A stretch of DNA of 64,000 nucleotides, taken from NCBI GenBank assembly GCA_001295905.1, contig LJHT01000039.1, positions 1 to 64,000 on the forward strand. The letters run 5' to 3'. The position numbers and the translations under genes are program-made. This DNA comes from a beta proteobacterium AAP51. GTDB taxonomy: Bacteria; Pseudomonadota; Gammaproteobacteria; Burkholderiales; Burkholderiaceae_C. Below are positions 44,461 through 52,683 of this stretch, piece by piece. Position 1 is the stretch's first letter, and each line of letters begins with the position of its first letter. Below the pieces are notes generated by a model. The model ran no database searches. It had not been told where the DNA came from and saw only the letters and a list, made by a program, of their open reading frames with translations.

Positions 44461-45246
44461 TCAGCGTTCGGTGAACAACGGCGCGCGCTTGCCGAGGAAG
44501 GCCGCCACGCCTTCCGCGAAATCGGCACCGCGGCCCAGTTCGCCCTGGAGCGTGGCTTCCAGCGCCAGCGCGTCGCCGAAGTCCATGGGCGCGGCTTCGT
44601 CCAGCGCGCGGCGCGTGGCCACCAGCGCTTTGGCTGGCAAGGCTGCCAGCCGCTGGGCCAGGGCCAGCGCGCTGCTCATCAGCGCGGCGTCGTCCACCAC
44701 CTGCCAGATGAGGCCGATGCGCTGCGCTTCTTCGGCCGGCAGCTTCTCGCCCAGCATGGCCAGGCCCAGGGCCCGGGCGCGGCCCACCAGGCGCGGCAGC
44801 AGCCAGGTGCCGCCGCAGTCAGGCACCAGGCCGATCTTGCTGAAGGCCTGGATGAAGCTGGCGCTGCGAGCGGCCAGTACCAGGTCGGCACACAGCGCAA
44901 AGTTGGCCCCCGCGCCGGCCGCCACGCCATTGACCGCCACCACCACCGGCACCGGCATGCTGCGCACGCGCAGGGCCAGCGGGCGGTAGTAGCGCTCGAT
45001 GACACCGCCCACATCGGCCGCGCTGCCCACCATCGCGGGGTCGTTCAGGTCTTGCCCGGCGCAGAAGCCGCGGCCGCTGCCGGTGATGAGCACGGCGCGC
45101 ACTTCGGTGTCGTCGGCCGCTGCGTTCAGGGCAGCGAGCAGCTGGCCGTGCATCTCGGCCGTGAAGCTGTTCAAGGCCGCAGGGCGGTGCAGCGTGATCA
45201 CGCAGACCGGGCCCTCGTGGGCCAGCAGCACGGTGGTTTCGGGCAT
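44461..45246 (-). CDS. paaG: Ring-oxepin-forming enoyl-CoA isomerase PaaG
   Basis: A 261-residue crotonase-family enzyme. The oxyanion-hole segments are ITGSGRGFCAGQDLND and NGVAAGAGANFALCADLVLAA, with the catalytic Asp in KIGLVPDCGGTWLLPRLVG. PaaG isomerises the ring epoxide to the oxepin-CoA. The start at 45246 is used; the frame extends 12 residues further into the operator region. It is the first gene of the paa operon. Confidence 0.93.
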   Translation of the reverse strand: MPETTVLLAHEGPVCVITLHRPAALNSFTAEMHGQLLAALNAAADDTEVRAVLITGSGRGFCAGQDLNDPAMVGSAADVGGVIERYYRPLALRVRSMPVPVVVAVNGVAAGAGANFALCADLVLAARSASFIQAFSKIGLVPDCGGTWLLPRLVGRARALGLAMLGEKLPAEEAQRIGLIWQVVDDAALMSSALALAQRLAALPAKALVATRRALDEAAPMDFGDALALEATLQGELGRGADFAEGVAAFLGKRAPLFTER

Positions 45247-45306
45247 GCAGGGCTCCGGCAAGCGTGGATGAACGTGGATCAACGCGGGGCGAAACGACAG
45301 ACAGTG

Positions 45307-45334
45307 AATTAGTCGACCGCTCGGTCGATGAATT
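45307..45334. promoter_or_regulatory. Probable PaaR operator before paaG
   Basis: A 28-base imperfect palindrome: outer arms AATT/AATT and inner arms TCGACCG/CGGTCGA around a CT centre, with only the AG/TG step mismatched. It lies 61 bases upstream of paaG and 47 bases before the divergent dus gene. Its form matches TetR-family sites with ACCG/CGGT arms. Confidence 0.75.
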
Positions 45335-45380
45335 CTAGCCAGCCCGGGCCCCGCCCTCCCACCTGGGACAATCCCGAGGG

Positions 45381-46352
45381 ATGAGCCCCCTGCCCCCGCG
45401 CCTGATCCTGCTCGCCCCGATGGAAGGCGTGCTCGACCACGACCTGCGCGACGTGCTCACGCGCGTGGGCGGCATCGACCGCTGCGTGTCTGAGTTCATC
45501 CGCATCACCGACCAGCTGCTGCCACGCCGCGTGTTCACGAGGCTGATGCCCGAGCTGCACCACGGCAGCCGCACACCCGCCGGCACCCCCGTGCGCGCGC
45601 AGCTGCTGGGCAGCGACCCGCAATGCCTGGCGGACAACGCGGCTCGGCTGGCCGAACTGGGGCCCGAGGGCATCGACCTGAACTTCGGCTGCCCGGCCAA
45701 GGTGGTGAACCGCCACCGCGGCGGCGCCGTGCTGCTGGACGAGCCCGAGCTCGTGCACCGCATCGTGGCGGCGGTGAGGCGTGCGGTGCCGGCGCGGGTG
45801 CCGGTGTCGGCCAAGATGCGGCTGGGCCATCTCGACGATACGCGCATGCTCGACAACGCCCGCGCCATCGCCGAGGCCGGCGCCAGCGAACTGGTGGTGC
45901 ACGCGCGCACCAAGCTGCATGGCTACAAGCCGCCGGCCTACTGGGAGCGCATCGCGCACATCCGCCAGGCCGTGGCCTTGCCGGTGGTGGCCAATGGCGA
46001 GGTGTGGAACGTGGCCGATGCCGAACGCTGCCTGCAGGAAAGCGGCTGCGACGCCCTGATGCTGGGCCGCGGCCTGGTGGGCGACCCCGGCCTGGCGCTG
46101 GCCCTGCGCGGCCTGGCGCAGCCCGGCTGGCGCGAGCTGCTGCCGCTGGTGCGGCTGTACGGCCGGCTGATCACGCCCCGCGTGGCGCCCCGCCACCGCG
46201 GTGGCCGCATCAAGCAGTGGCTGAACATGCTGCGCCGCCGCCATGCCGGGGCGGCCGAGGCCTATGCCGCCGTGCGTGAACTGAACGACGCCGAAGCCAT
46301 CGAAGGCCGGCTGGCCCAGCTGGAACAGCGGGTGCAGCAGCAAGCGGCATGA
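45381..46352 (+). CDS. dusC: tRNA-dihydrouridine synthase (DusC type)
   Basis: A 323-residue FMN enzyme that reduces uridine to dihydrouridine in tRNA. It has LLAPMEGVLDHDLRDVLTRVGGIDRCVSEFIRIT, the catalytic Cys in IDLNFGCPAKVVNRHRGGA, and HARTKLHGYKPPAYWE. The EFIRIT and GYKPPAYW segments fit the DusC group. Its TGA stop lies within the first copy of a tandem terminator repeat. It is divergent from the paa operon. Confidence 0.9.
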   Translation: MSPLPPRLILLAPMEGVLDHDLRDVLTRVGGIDRCVSEFIRITDQLLPRRVFTRLMPELHHGSRTPAGTPVRAQLLGSDPQCLADNAARLAELGPEGIDLNFGCPAKVVNRHRGGAVLLDEPELVHRIVAAVRRAVPARVPVSAKMRLGHLDDTRMLDNARAIAEAGASELVVHARTKLHGYKPPAYWERIAHIRQAVALPVVANGEVWNVADAERCLQESGCDALMLGRGLVGDPGLALALRGLAQPGWRELLPLVRLYGRLITPRVAPRHRGGRIKQWLNMLRRRHAGAAEAYAAVRELNDAEAIEGRLAQLEQRVQQQAA

Positions 46353-46452
46353 AAAAAGCCCCTGGCGGTGGCCAAGGGCTTGCAATGAAAAAGCCCCTGG
46401 CGGTGGCCAAGGGCTTGCAATGAAAAAGCCCCTGGCGGTCGCCAAGGGCTTG
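46349..46452 (-). terminator. Three tandem copies of an intrinsic terminator
   Basis: Three near-identical 33-36-base units follow one another at 46349-46384, 46385-46419 and 46420-46452. Each forms a hairpin (46356-46381, 46391-46416, 46426-46451) with stem AAGCCC/GGGCTT and an inner TGGC/GCCA stem, and each is followed on the minus strand by a run of five or six T. They therefore end leftward transcription from the aminopeptidase gene before it enters dusC. The third copy differs by one base in the loop, which improves inner pairing. Confidence 0.85.
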
Positions 46453-46617
46453 TGTGGGGTACTTCAGGCGAAGGTCACGGGTTCCAAGGTTCCGCCCAGT
46501 GTTGCGGTCGGTTCTCGCCTGCAGTGCCTGTACTGTGCCACGGCTTCATGAAGCTGTCGTGACGAAAAGGCTTTGGAAGCTACGCCAATTCGGGGGGTGT
46601 CGACACGAACCCGGCCT

Positions 46618-48015
46618 TCAGGCCTGCGTGAAACGCGCTTCCAGGTGCGCCAGCAAAGCCCGCAGCGTCTGCGCTTCGCCGCCCACCGGCCGCCCGGGCC
46701 GGCTCTCGCTGTTCCAGGCGAAGAGGTCGATGTGCACCCAGTCCACCGTCTCGGGCACGAAGTCGTCGAGGAAGAGCGCCGCCGTCACCGCGCCGGCCAT
46801 CGGGCCCTTGCCCGTGTTGACGATGTCGGCGATGTCGCTCTCGATGCTGCCGTGATAGTCGCGCCACAGCGGCATGTGCCACAGCGGGTCGTGCAGGGCC
46901 AGGCCCCGATCGACGAGCTCGCGGCCCAGCTCCATGCGCCGGGTGAACAGCGCCGGCAGCTGCGGCCCCAGCGCCACGCGCGCGGCACCGGTGAGCGTGG
47001 CCAGGTCGATCATCAGCGCCGGCTGGCCCTCGGCACCATAGGCCAGCGCATCGCACAGGATGACGCGGCCCTCGGCGTCGGTGTTGCCGATCTCGATGTG
47101 CAGGCCGGCCCGCGTCTTGAACACATCGCCCGGGCGGTAGGCGTTGCCCGAGATGGCGTTTTCCACCGCCGGTATCAGCAGCTGCAGATGCACCGGCAGC
47201 TTCAGCGCCATGACCAGCTGCGCAAGGCCCAGCGCGTTGGCGGCGCCGCCCATGTCTTTCTTCATCTGGCGCATGCCCTCGGCGCCCTTGATGTCCAGGC
47301 CACCGGTGTCGAAGCACACGCCCTTGCCGACGATGCACAGCCGGGGGTGCTTGTCGCTGCCCCAGTTCAGCTCGATGAGGCGCGGCGCGCGGTCTTCGGC
47401 CGCCGCACGCCCCACGGCGTGGATGGCCGGGAAATTGGCCGCCAGCAGCTTTTCACCCACCACCTGCTTGAACTTGGCGCCGTGCTGCTTGGCCACCAGG
47501 CGCACGGCCTCGGCCAGCTGCGCCGGGCCCATGTGCTCGGCCGGGGTGTTGACGAGGTCGCGCGTGCTGCCCGCCACGCCGGCGACGATCAGCGCGCGCT
47601 GCGTGGCCTCGGTGGCCGCCAGCGTCAGCTGCGCGGCTTCACGCCGGGCGGGCTTGTAGGTGTCGAAGGTGTAGCTGCCCATCTCCCAGGAGAAGGCGGC
47701 GGCGGCGGGGTCGAGGGCCAGGCCGGCCTCCCCCAGGTGGTAGTGGCCGGCCGGCAGCGCCTTGGGCAGCGCCGCCAGGGCCCAGGGGTGGCTGGCGCTG
47801 CGCACGCCGGCCCACACCGCCTGCAGCGTACCGTCGGCCGCGGGCAGCAGCGCATGGGTGTCGGGCGCGCCGGTGAAGCCCACGGTCTGCAGCCAGCGGC
47901 GCGTGGCTGCATCCAGCTTCTCGGTAAGCGCGGCGAACTGCGCCTTGTCGACGGCATGCACGGGCACGCTGCCCTTGAGGGGTTTGGCCGCGGGTTTGGC
48001 GAGATGGACGGTCAT
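46618..48015 (-). CDS. M17 leucyl aminopeptidase family protein
   Basis: A 465-residue cytosolic aminopeptidase with two metals. The C-terminal catalytic domain contains VGKGVCFDTGGLDIKGAEGMRQMKKDMGGAA (metal-binding Lys and Asp) and the family signature NTDAEGRVILCDAL. AGVAGSTRDLVNTPAEHMGP marks the domain junction. It is nearer the short PepB-like group than PepA by length. The start at 48015 (MTVHLAKPAAK) is chosen over an open upstream frame because the latter overlaps the divergent gene. Three terminators lie downstream. Confidence 0.93.
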   Translation of the reverse strand: MTVHLAKPAAKPLKGSVPVHAVDKAQFAALTEKLDAATRRWLQTVGFTGAPDTHALLPAADGTLQAVWAGVRSASHPWALAALPKALPAGHYHLGEAGLALDPAAAAFSWEMGSYTFDTYKPARREAAQLTLAATEATQRALIVAGVAGSTRDLVNTPAEHMGPAQLAEAVRLVAKQHGAKFKQVVGEKLLAANFPAIHAVGRAAAEDRAPRLIELNWGSDKHPRLCIVGKGVCFDTGGLDIKGAEGMRQMKKDMGGAANALGLAQLVMALKLPVHLQLLIPAVENAISGNAYRPGDVFKTRAGLHIEIGNTDAEGRVILCDALAYGAEGQPALMIDLATLTGAARVALGPQLPALFTRRMELGRELVDRGLALHDPLWHMPLWRDYHGSIESDIADIVNTGKGPMAGAVTAALFLDDFVPETVDWVHIDLFAWNSESRPGRPVGGEAQTLRALLAHLEARFTQA

Positions 48016-48177
48016 GGTCTTCCGGGGATGGAGAAAACCGCCATTGTCTCGCCGCAGCCCGGCAGCCGCCGGCGACGGTTCACGACCGCAGCTTGCCGTT
48101 CGTCGCAGCGCCGTGGCCGGGCTGAGGGCCTGCACGCAACATGCGGGCATTCCACCAGCCACCGAGAGAGGCGCCCC

Positions 48178-48546
48178 ATGAACCCCTTCAAATTCATCAC
48201 CCGCCCCGTGAAGGACCTCACCGACGCCATCGTGATGCCCTTCCGCGCGATCTTCGTCGTCGGCCTCACGGGCTTCATCAACTACTTCACCTTCAGCGGC
48301 CAGTGGTGGTTCAGGTGGGTGGCCTTCGGCATGGCCATTGCCGTGCTGGTGGCCTGGGCGCGCGCCGCCAAGACGCTGCTGCTGCTGGCCGTGGTGGCCT
48401 TCGTGGGCTGGAAGATCTACCAGCGCTATGGCGAGGCCGCGCGCCAGCGCTTCGACGCCTGGGTGGCCGCCACCCAGCCCAAGACGGCCGAGGTGCTGCA
48501 GGCGCTGCGTGCGCCGGCCCCGCCGGCGGCCGGGCCGGCGGCCTGA
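48178..48546 (+). CDS. Small membrane protein of unknown function
   Basis: A 122-residue protein with two or three hydrophobic segments (about residues 21-38, 46-60 and 63-78) and a Pro/Ala-rich C-terminus. The N-terminus MNPFKFITRPVKDLTDAIVMPFRAIFVV is amphipathic. I do not recognise the family. It is preceded by GAGAGG ten bases from the ATG, which supports the start. It is divergent from the aminopeptidase gene. Confidence 0.75.
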   Translation: MNPFKFITRPVKDLTDAIVMPFRAIFVVGLTGFINYFTFSGQWWFRWVAFGMAIAVLVAWARAAKTLLLLAVVAFVGWKIYQRYGEAARQRFDAWVAATQPKTAEVLQALRAPAPPAAGPAA

Positions 48547-48571
48547 TGCGGGGTCGGCAGCGCCGGCGGGG

Positions 48572-49354
48572 TCAGCCGTTCGCGGCGTTCGCGGCGACGC
48601 TGGCCACCGGTTCGGTGGCGGCCGAGCGTTCGATGTGCCAGTCGACCAGGCGGCGCATATTGCCCATCGACACCCAATGCAGGTGCACCAGGCCCAGCAC
48701 GCCGGTGCGGTGCAGTTCGCCGATCACGGCGTCGGGCAGGTCGGTCATCTTCTTGTCGTCCACCGTCAGGAAGCCGTCCACGGTGTGCTGGCGGCCGTCG
48801 GGCAGCGTGGCGTCGAAACGCATGTCCTGCAGCACGCCCAGTTCCTGCAGCTTCTTGCCCACCAGGCGCGTGCGCTGGATCTCGGCTTCCAGCTGTTCCA
48901 GGTAGGGCGTCATGTCCTTCAGCAGCTGCGCCTGTTCGCCGGTTTCGGTGAACAGCGGCTGGCCGTCGGCGCCCAGGGCGCCCGTCCAGGCCATGTCCAC
49001 GCAGATGGCGAAACGTTCGGCGTCGATGCGCGCGATGCAGAAGGGGTAGGCGCGCAGCACGGCCGGCATGTACTGGGCACGCCAGCGCTCGCCGGTGAGG
49101 TAGAGGTTCTGGTTCTGCACCAGGCCGAACACGGCGATGGGGGCGATGGCATCGGTGCCGTCTTCTTCTTTGCCCGCCTTCACGAAGACGATGGGGAACT
49201 CGCGGCAGACATCGCCGAATTCGGCGGCGGCCACGAACATCGCGTTGAGCTTGTCGGCCACGCGCCAATCGGTCACCGGCATCTGCAGCTTCAGGTTGCG
49301 GTGGGTCACGCTGTCCAGCGCGGTGGGCTGGCGGTGCAGGTTCTGATTGATCAA
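48572..49354 (-). CDS. SapC family protein
   Basis: A 260-residue soluble protein of the SapC family (PF07277). NRNL-like HRNLKLQMPVTDWRVADKLNAMFVAAAEFGDVCREFPIVFV, FGLVQNQNLYLTGERWRAQYMPAVLRAYPFC and LGLVHLHWVSMGNMRRLVDW are family hallmarks. SapC was first named in an S-layer context, but its role is unknown. In other bacteria these genes often accompany TonB receptors and peptide-modifying oxygenases. Here it starts 4 bases inside the CorC-like gene stop (ATGA), so the two are coupled. Confidence 0.88.
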   Translation of the reverse strand: MINQNLHRQPTALDSVTHRNLKLQMPVTDWRVADKLNAMFVAAAEFGDVCREFPIVFVKAGKEEDGTDAIAPIAVFGLVQNQNLYLTGERWRAQYMPAVLRAYPFCIARIDAERFAICVDMAWTGALGADGQPLFTETGEQAQLLKDMTPYLEQLEAEIQRTRLVGKKLQELGVLQDMRFDATLPDGRQHTVDGFLTVDDKKMTDLPDAVIGELHRTGVLGLVHLHWVSMGNMRRLVDWHIERSAATEPVASVAANAANG

Positions 49355-50652
49355 GTTTCTTCTCCGGGGGTTTCAGTGCGGATCACCAGCACCTTGTCGA
49401 CACGTTTGCCGTCGAGGTCGACGACCTCGAAACGCCAGCCTTCCCATTCCACCGCGTCGGCGGTGCGGGGCAGGCGGCCCAGCAAGAGCATGATCATGCC
49501 AGCCAGCGTGTTGTAGCGACCCCGGTCTTCCTCGGGGAGCTCCTTCAGCGCCAGCCTGTCCTTGAACTCGGGCACGGGAATCAACCCGTCCAGCAGCCAG
49601 CTGCCGTCTTCGCGCTGGATGGCCCAGGCGTCTTCGTCGCTGGGGGCGCCGAACTCGCCGGTGATGGCCTCGAGCAGGTCGCGCTCGGTGATGACGCCCT
49701 GCACCGCGCCGTACTCGTCGACCACGAACACGAGGTCGGTGCGCGAGACGCGGAAGTGCTCGAGCAACTCCATGCCCGACAGCGTTTCCGGCACGAAGAC
49801 CGGCGGCGCCATGTGGGCATGGATGTCCAGCGCCTGCCCGCTGGCCAGGGGCTGCAGCAGCTTGGCGGCGTTCAGCACGCCCTGCACGTCGTCCAGCGAG
49901 CCGCGGCACACCGGGAAGCGCGTGTGCCCGCTGGCGGTGATGGTGGCCAGCAGCGATGGCACGGGGTCGGAAGCGTCCAGCCAGACGATCTCGGCGCGCG
50001 GGATCATCATCGAGCCGATCTGGCGCTCGTCCAGCCGGAACACATTGCGCACCATCTGGTGCTCTTGCGCCTCGATCACGCCCGACTCGACGCCCTCTTC
50101 CAGGCTGGCCGCAATCTCTTCTTCCGTCACGCTGCGCGTGGGCCCGCCGCTGATGCCCATCACGCGCAGCACGGCGTTCGTGCACACGCTCAGCAGCGCC
50201 ACCAGCGGGCGCGTGGCGGTGCTCAGCAGGTTCATGGGCCGCGCGACCAGCCGTGCGATGGTCTCGGGGAACATCTGCCCCAGGCGCTTGGGCACCAGCT
50301 CGCCGAAGATGATGGTGAGGATGGTGATGATCACCACCACCAGGGCCGTGGCGCCGAGGCTCGCGGTGCGCGTGTCGACACCGAAGTCGTCGATCAGCCA
50401 GGCCGCCAGCGGCGCAGCGAAGGCCGCTTCGCCGACGATGCCGTTCAGCACGCCGATGGACGTGATGCCGATCTGCACCGTGGACAGGAACTTCGTCGGG
50501 TTCTCGTGCAGGTCCATTGCGGCCTGCGCGCCGGGTTCCTGGCCTTCCACCATCACCTGCAGCCGCGCCTTGCGCGATGCGGTGAGGGCCATTTCAGACA
50601 TGGCGAAGACGCCGTTGAGCAGAATCAGGAAGACGAGAAAGGTAAGGTCCAT
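49351..50652 (-). CDS. Hemolysin/CorC family CNNM-CBS transporter-like protein
   Basis: A 433-residue membrane protein. The N-terminal CNNM/DUF21 domain has three or four membrane segments (LTFLVFLILLNGVFAMSEMALTASRKARL and ALVVVIITILTIIFGELVPKRLGQ). Two CBS domains follow (MMIPRAEIVWLDASD and VFVVDEYGAVQGVITERDLLEAITGEF). The C-terminal CorC_HlyC domain reads DGSWLLDGLIPVPEFKDRLALKELP. Such proteins are linked to magnesium or cobalt efflux; hemolysin is a historical name. ATG 50652 (MDLTFL) is chosen. It overlaps the SapC gene. Confidence 0.92.
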   Translation of the reverse strand: MDLTFLVFLILLNGVFAMSEMALTASRKARLQVMVEGQEPGAQAAMDLHENPTKFLSTVQIGITSIGVLNGIVGEAAFAAPLAAWLIDDFGVDTRTASLGATALVVVIITILTIIFGELVPKRLGQMFPETIARLVARPMNLLSTATRPLVALLSVCTNAVLRVMGISGGPTRSVTEEEIAASLEEGVESGVIEAQEHQMVRNVFRLDERQIGSMMIPRAEIVWLDASDPVPSLLATITASGHTRFPVCRGSLDDVQGVLNAAKLLQPLASGQALDIHAHMAPPVFVPETLSGMELLEHFRVSRTDLVFVVDEYGAVQGVITERDLLEAITGEFGAPSDEDAWAIQREDGSWLLDGLIPVPEFKDRLALKELPEEDRGRYNTLAGMIMLLLGRLPRTADAVEWEGWRFEVVDLDGKRVDKVLVIRTETPGEET

Positions 50653-50714
50653 GCGCGCCGCAGCATGCACTGCGGTGGCCGTTGCAACGGGCGCGAGCGT
50701 AGCAGAATCACCCC

Positions 50715-51536
50715 ATGCTGCATCTGATTGGCGACGTGCAAGGCTGCCTGGGCGCCCTGCAGCGCCTGCTGGCCGACATCGACTTCTCGCCCTCCCGCGG
50801 GCGCCTGGTGATGCTGGGCGACCTCGTCAACCGCGGCCCCGCTTCGCTGGGCGTGCTGAAGCTGCTGGCCGGCTTCGAAGGCGCGGCCACCTGCCTGCTG
50901 GGCAACCACGACCTGCACCTGCTGGCCGTGGCCCACGGCGTGCGCCCGCTGCACAAGGGCGACACCTTCCAAGACGTGCTGGACAGCCCTGAACGCGAGG
51001 CCTGCCTGCAGTGGCTGCGCCAGCAGAAGCTGGCCCACCTGGAGAGCGGCTGGCTGTGCGTGCATGCCGGCGTGGCACCGAGCTGGAGCGCCGAGCAGAC
51101 GCTGGCACTGGCGGCCGAAGTGCAGGCGCTGCTGCGCGGCGACGACCTGCCCGCCTTCCTGCAGGTGATGTACGGCAACGAACCCCGGCGCTGGGCCGAC
51201 GAGCTGGCGGGTGACGAACGCGTGCGCTTCGTCGTCAACGCGCTCACGCGCATGCGTTTTTGCAGCGCCGACGGCACGCTCGACCTCAAGACCAAGGAAG
51301 GCGCAGCAGCCGCGCCCGAAGGCCTGCTGCCCTGGTTCGAGCTGCCCGGCCGCAAGAGCGCGGGCCAGCCCATCGCCTTCGGCCACTGGAGCACGCTGGG
51401 CCTGGTCAACCGGCCTGAACTGCTGGCCATCGACACCGGCTGCGTCTGGGGCGGCGCGCTCACCGCCGTGCGCGTGGATGGCGGCCGGCGCGAGGTGGTG
51501 CAAGTGGCCTGTGCACAGGCACAGCGCCCGGGCTGA
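50715..51536 (+). CDS. apaH: Symmetrical bis(5'-nucleosyl)-tetraphosphatase
   Basis: A 273-residue metallophosphatase that splits Ap4A to two ADP. The phosphoesterase motifs are intact: GDVQGCLGAL, GDLVNRGPASLGVL, GNHDLHLLAVAHG and HAGVAPSWS, with the C-terminal GHWSTLGL and IDTGCVWGGALTAV. It is divergent from the CorC-like gene with 62 bases between. Length and motif spacing match ApaH. Confidence 0.96.
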   Translation: MLHLIGDVQGCLGALQRLLADIDFSPSRGRLVMLGDLVNRGPASLGVLKLLAGFEGAATCLLGNHDLHLLAVAHGVRPLHKGDTFQDVLDSPEREACLQWLRQQKLAHLESGWLCVHAGVAPSWSAEQTLALAAEVQALLRGDDLPAFLQVMYGNEPRRWADELAGDERVRFVVNALTRMRFCSADGTLDLKTKEGAAAAPEGLLPWFELPGRKSAGQPIAFGHWSTLGLVNRPELLAIDTGCVWGGALTAVRVDGGRREVVQVACAQAQRPG

Positions 51537-51628
51537 GGCAGCCTTGTCGGGCAGGCTGCATGGCCCGTCGCTGCAGGCCTCGGCGGGCCCACCGCCAGCC
51601 TTAGAATGCGCTGCGTCAACAGGCCCTC

Positions 51629-51679
51629 GGAAGCGAGGCAGCGTGGTCGATGGCACCGGTCTTGAATGCCGGTGTTCTT
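51629..51679 (+). pseudogene. Possible tRNA-Ser fragment
   Basis: The bases from 51629 resemble the 5' half of a class II serine tRNA: GGAAGCG acceptor-like start, a GGCAGCGTGGTCGATGGC D-arm-like part, and an anticodon arm CCGGT-CTTGAAT-GCCGG with anticodon TGA. GGCACCGGTCTTGAA equals the same region of E. coli serT. No T arm or acceptor 3' half follows. The likeness could be chance. Confidence 0.25.
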
Positions 51680-51751
51680 CAAGGAGAAGCTAGCGTTTAC
51701 GCGGGTCAGCGGGGCATCGTCGCCGCGACTTCTGCGATCATCTCCGCCACT

Positions 51752-51841
51752 GGAGGCGTGCCAGAGTGGTTTAATGGATCAGTCTTGAAAACTGACGACG
51801 GTGTAAGCCGTCCGTGAGTTCGAATCTCACCGCCTCCGCCA
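51752..51841 (+). tRNA. tRNA-Ser (TGA anticodon)
   Basis: A 90-base class II tRNA with acceptor GGAGGCG/CGCCTCC, D arm, anticodon loop CTTGAAA (anticodon TGA), a long variable arm GACGGTGTAAGCCGTC, T loop GTTCGAATC and encoded CCA. It decodes UCA and related Ser codons. A strong terminator follows 20 bases later. Confidence 0.96.
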
Positions 51842-51860
51842 GAAGCAGAACCCCATGAAA

Positions 51861-51884
51861 AACGGCCCGCAATCGCGGGCCGTT
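51861..51884 (+). terminator. Intrinsic terminator of tRNA-Ser
   Basis: Perfect 10-bp stem AACGGCCCGC/GCGGGCCGTT with a 4-base loop, followed by GTGTTT. It sits 19 bases beyond the tRNA. Confidence 0.85.
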
Positions 51885-51987
51885 GTGTTTGGGCAAGCCG
51901 CTTGACCAGGCCGGCCAGGTGGCCCGAGGCAGCGTCCCCGCTTCCCGCGCTCATGCCGACAACCCACCCTGCGGATGCGGGTCGATG

Positions 51988-52575
51988 TCAGGAGGGAGCT
52001 TCGCCCAGCAGAGCCGCAACCGCCCTGTCGATGACGACGGCCCGAGATCCATCGATGAGCCCTGTGGCGCTGAGCATGGCCCAGCCATGGCAGAACGCCA
52101 GGATCTGATGCGCCACTTCGCCGGCACGCTGCTCTCGATCTTGCGTCGGCGGCAGCGCACGGTGCACCGCATCGACGAGATGGGCCAGGGTGGCCAGTGC
52201 GCGCGTTCGGCTCGCCTGCGGCGGCTTGAAGTCGCCGCTGTGCGCGCCGAGCATGAGCGCGTAGTGGTGCGGCCGCTCGGCCGCAACCCGCAGGTACTCG
52301 TGGCAGAGACGGCGAACGCGCTCGGCAGCGGGCAAGGTCTCGGGCACCGCCTGCTGGGCGCTGGACAGCGCTTCGAAGCCCTCGTCGAACAGGGCTTGAA
52401 GCAGGCCATCCTTCCCGCCGAGCCGGCTGTAGACCTGCATGGTCGTGCAGCCTGCCGCCTCCGCGACGCCACGGACCGAAAGCGCAGGAAGGCCACCAGC
52501 CTCAAAGATCTCCCGGGCTGCTGCCAGCAGTGCGGCGGTCGCGGGGTCAGCGCGCGCTTGCGTTCGCGGTCCCAT
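51988..52575 (-). CDS. TetR/AcrR family transcriptional regulator
   Basis: A 195-residue regulator. The helix-turn-helix spans about residues 15-60 (ALLAAAREIFEAGGLPALSVRGVAEAAGCTTMQVYSRLGGKDGLLQALFDEGF). The C-terminal domain matches the WHG/TetR_C-type (HYALMLGAHSGDF, HQILAFCHGWAMLSATGLID). The start at 52575 is chosen; a GTG-like extension to 52614 adds basic residues. It is divergent from a small membrane protein gene, and two matching palindromes lie between them, so it probably represses both. Confidence 0.87.
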   Translation of the reverse strand: MGPRTQARADPATAALLAAAREIFEAGGLPALSVRGVAEAAGCTTMQVYSRLGGKDGLLQALFDEGFEALSSAQQAVPETLPAAERVRRLCHEYLRVAAERPHHYALMLGAHSGDFKPPQASRTRALATLAHLVDAVHRALPPTQDREQRAGEVAHQILAFCHGWAMLSATGLIDGSRAVVIDRAVAALLGEAPS

Positions 52576-52628
52576 TGGGGCTCGATGGCGGGGCGGCCGG
52601 TGTCTGCGAGGCACGTTGCGGGGGCTTC

Positions 52629-52664
52629 ATAACGGTGTTATTCTCGCATTCATAACAGTGTTAT
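52629..52664. promoter_or_regulatory. Double operator for divergent TetR
   Basis: Two copies of ATAAC-N3-GTTAT at 52629-52641 and 52652-52664, 23 bases apart (about two helical turns). The middle bases are GGT and AGT. They lie between the two divergent starts, and the second copy ends 19 bases before the membrane-protein ATG. Confidence 0.78.
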
Positions 52665-52683
52665 GGGTTTGCCGGAGATTCAG

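Noticed and set aside
46349..46452. Possible CRISPR array
   Set aside because: The three units are directly adjacent with no unique spacers, and each folds as a terminator.
51629..51679. Possible selenocysteine tRNA (selC)
   Set aside because: The anticodon would be TGA, not TCA, and the long acceptor and variable arms are missing.
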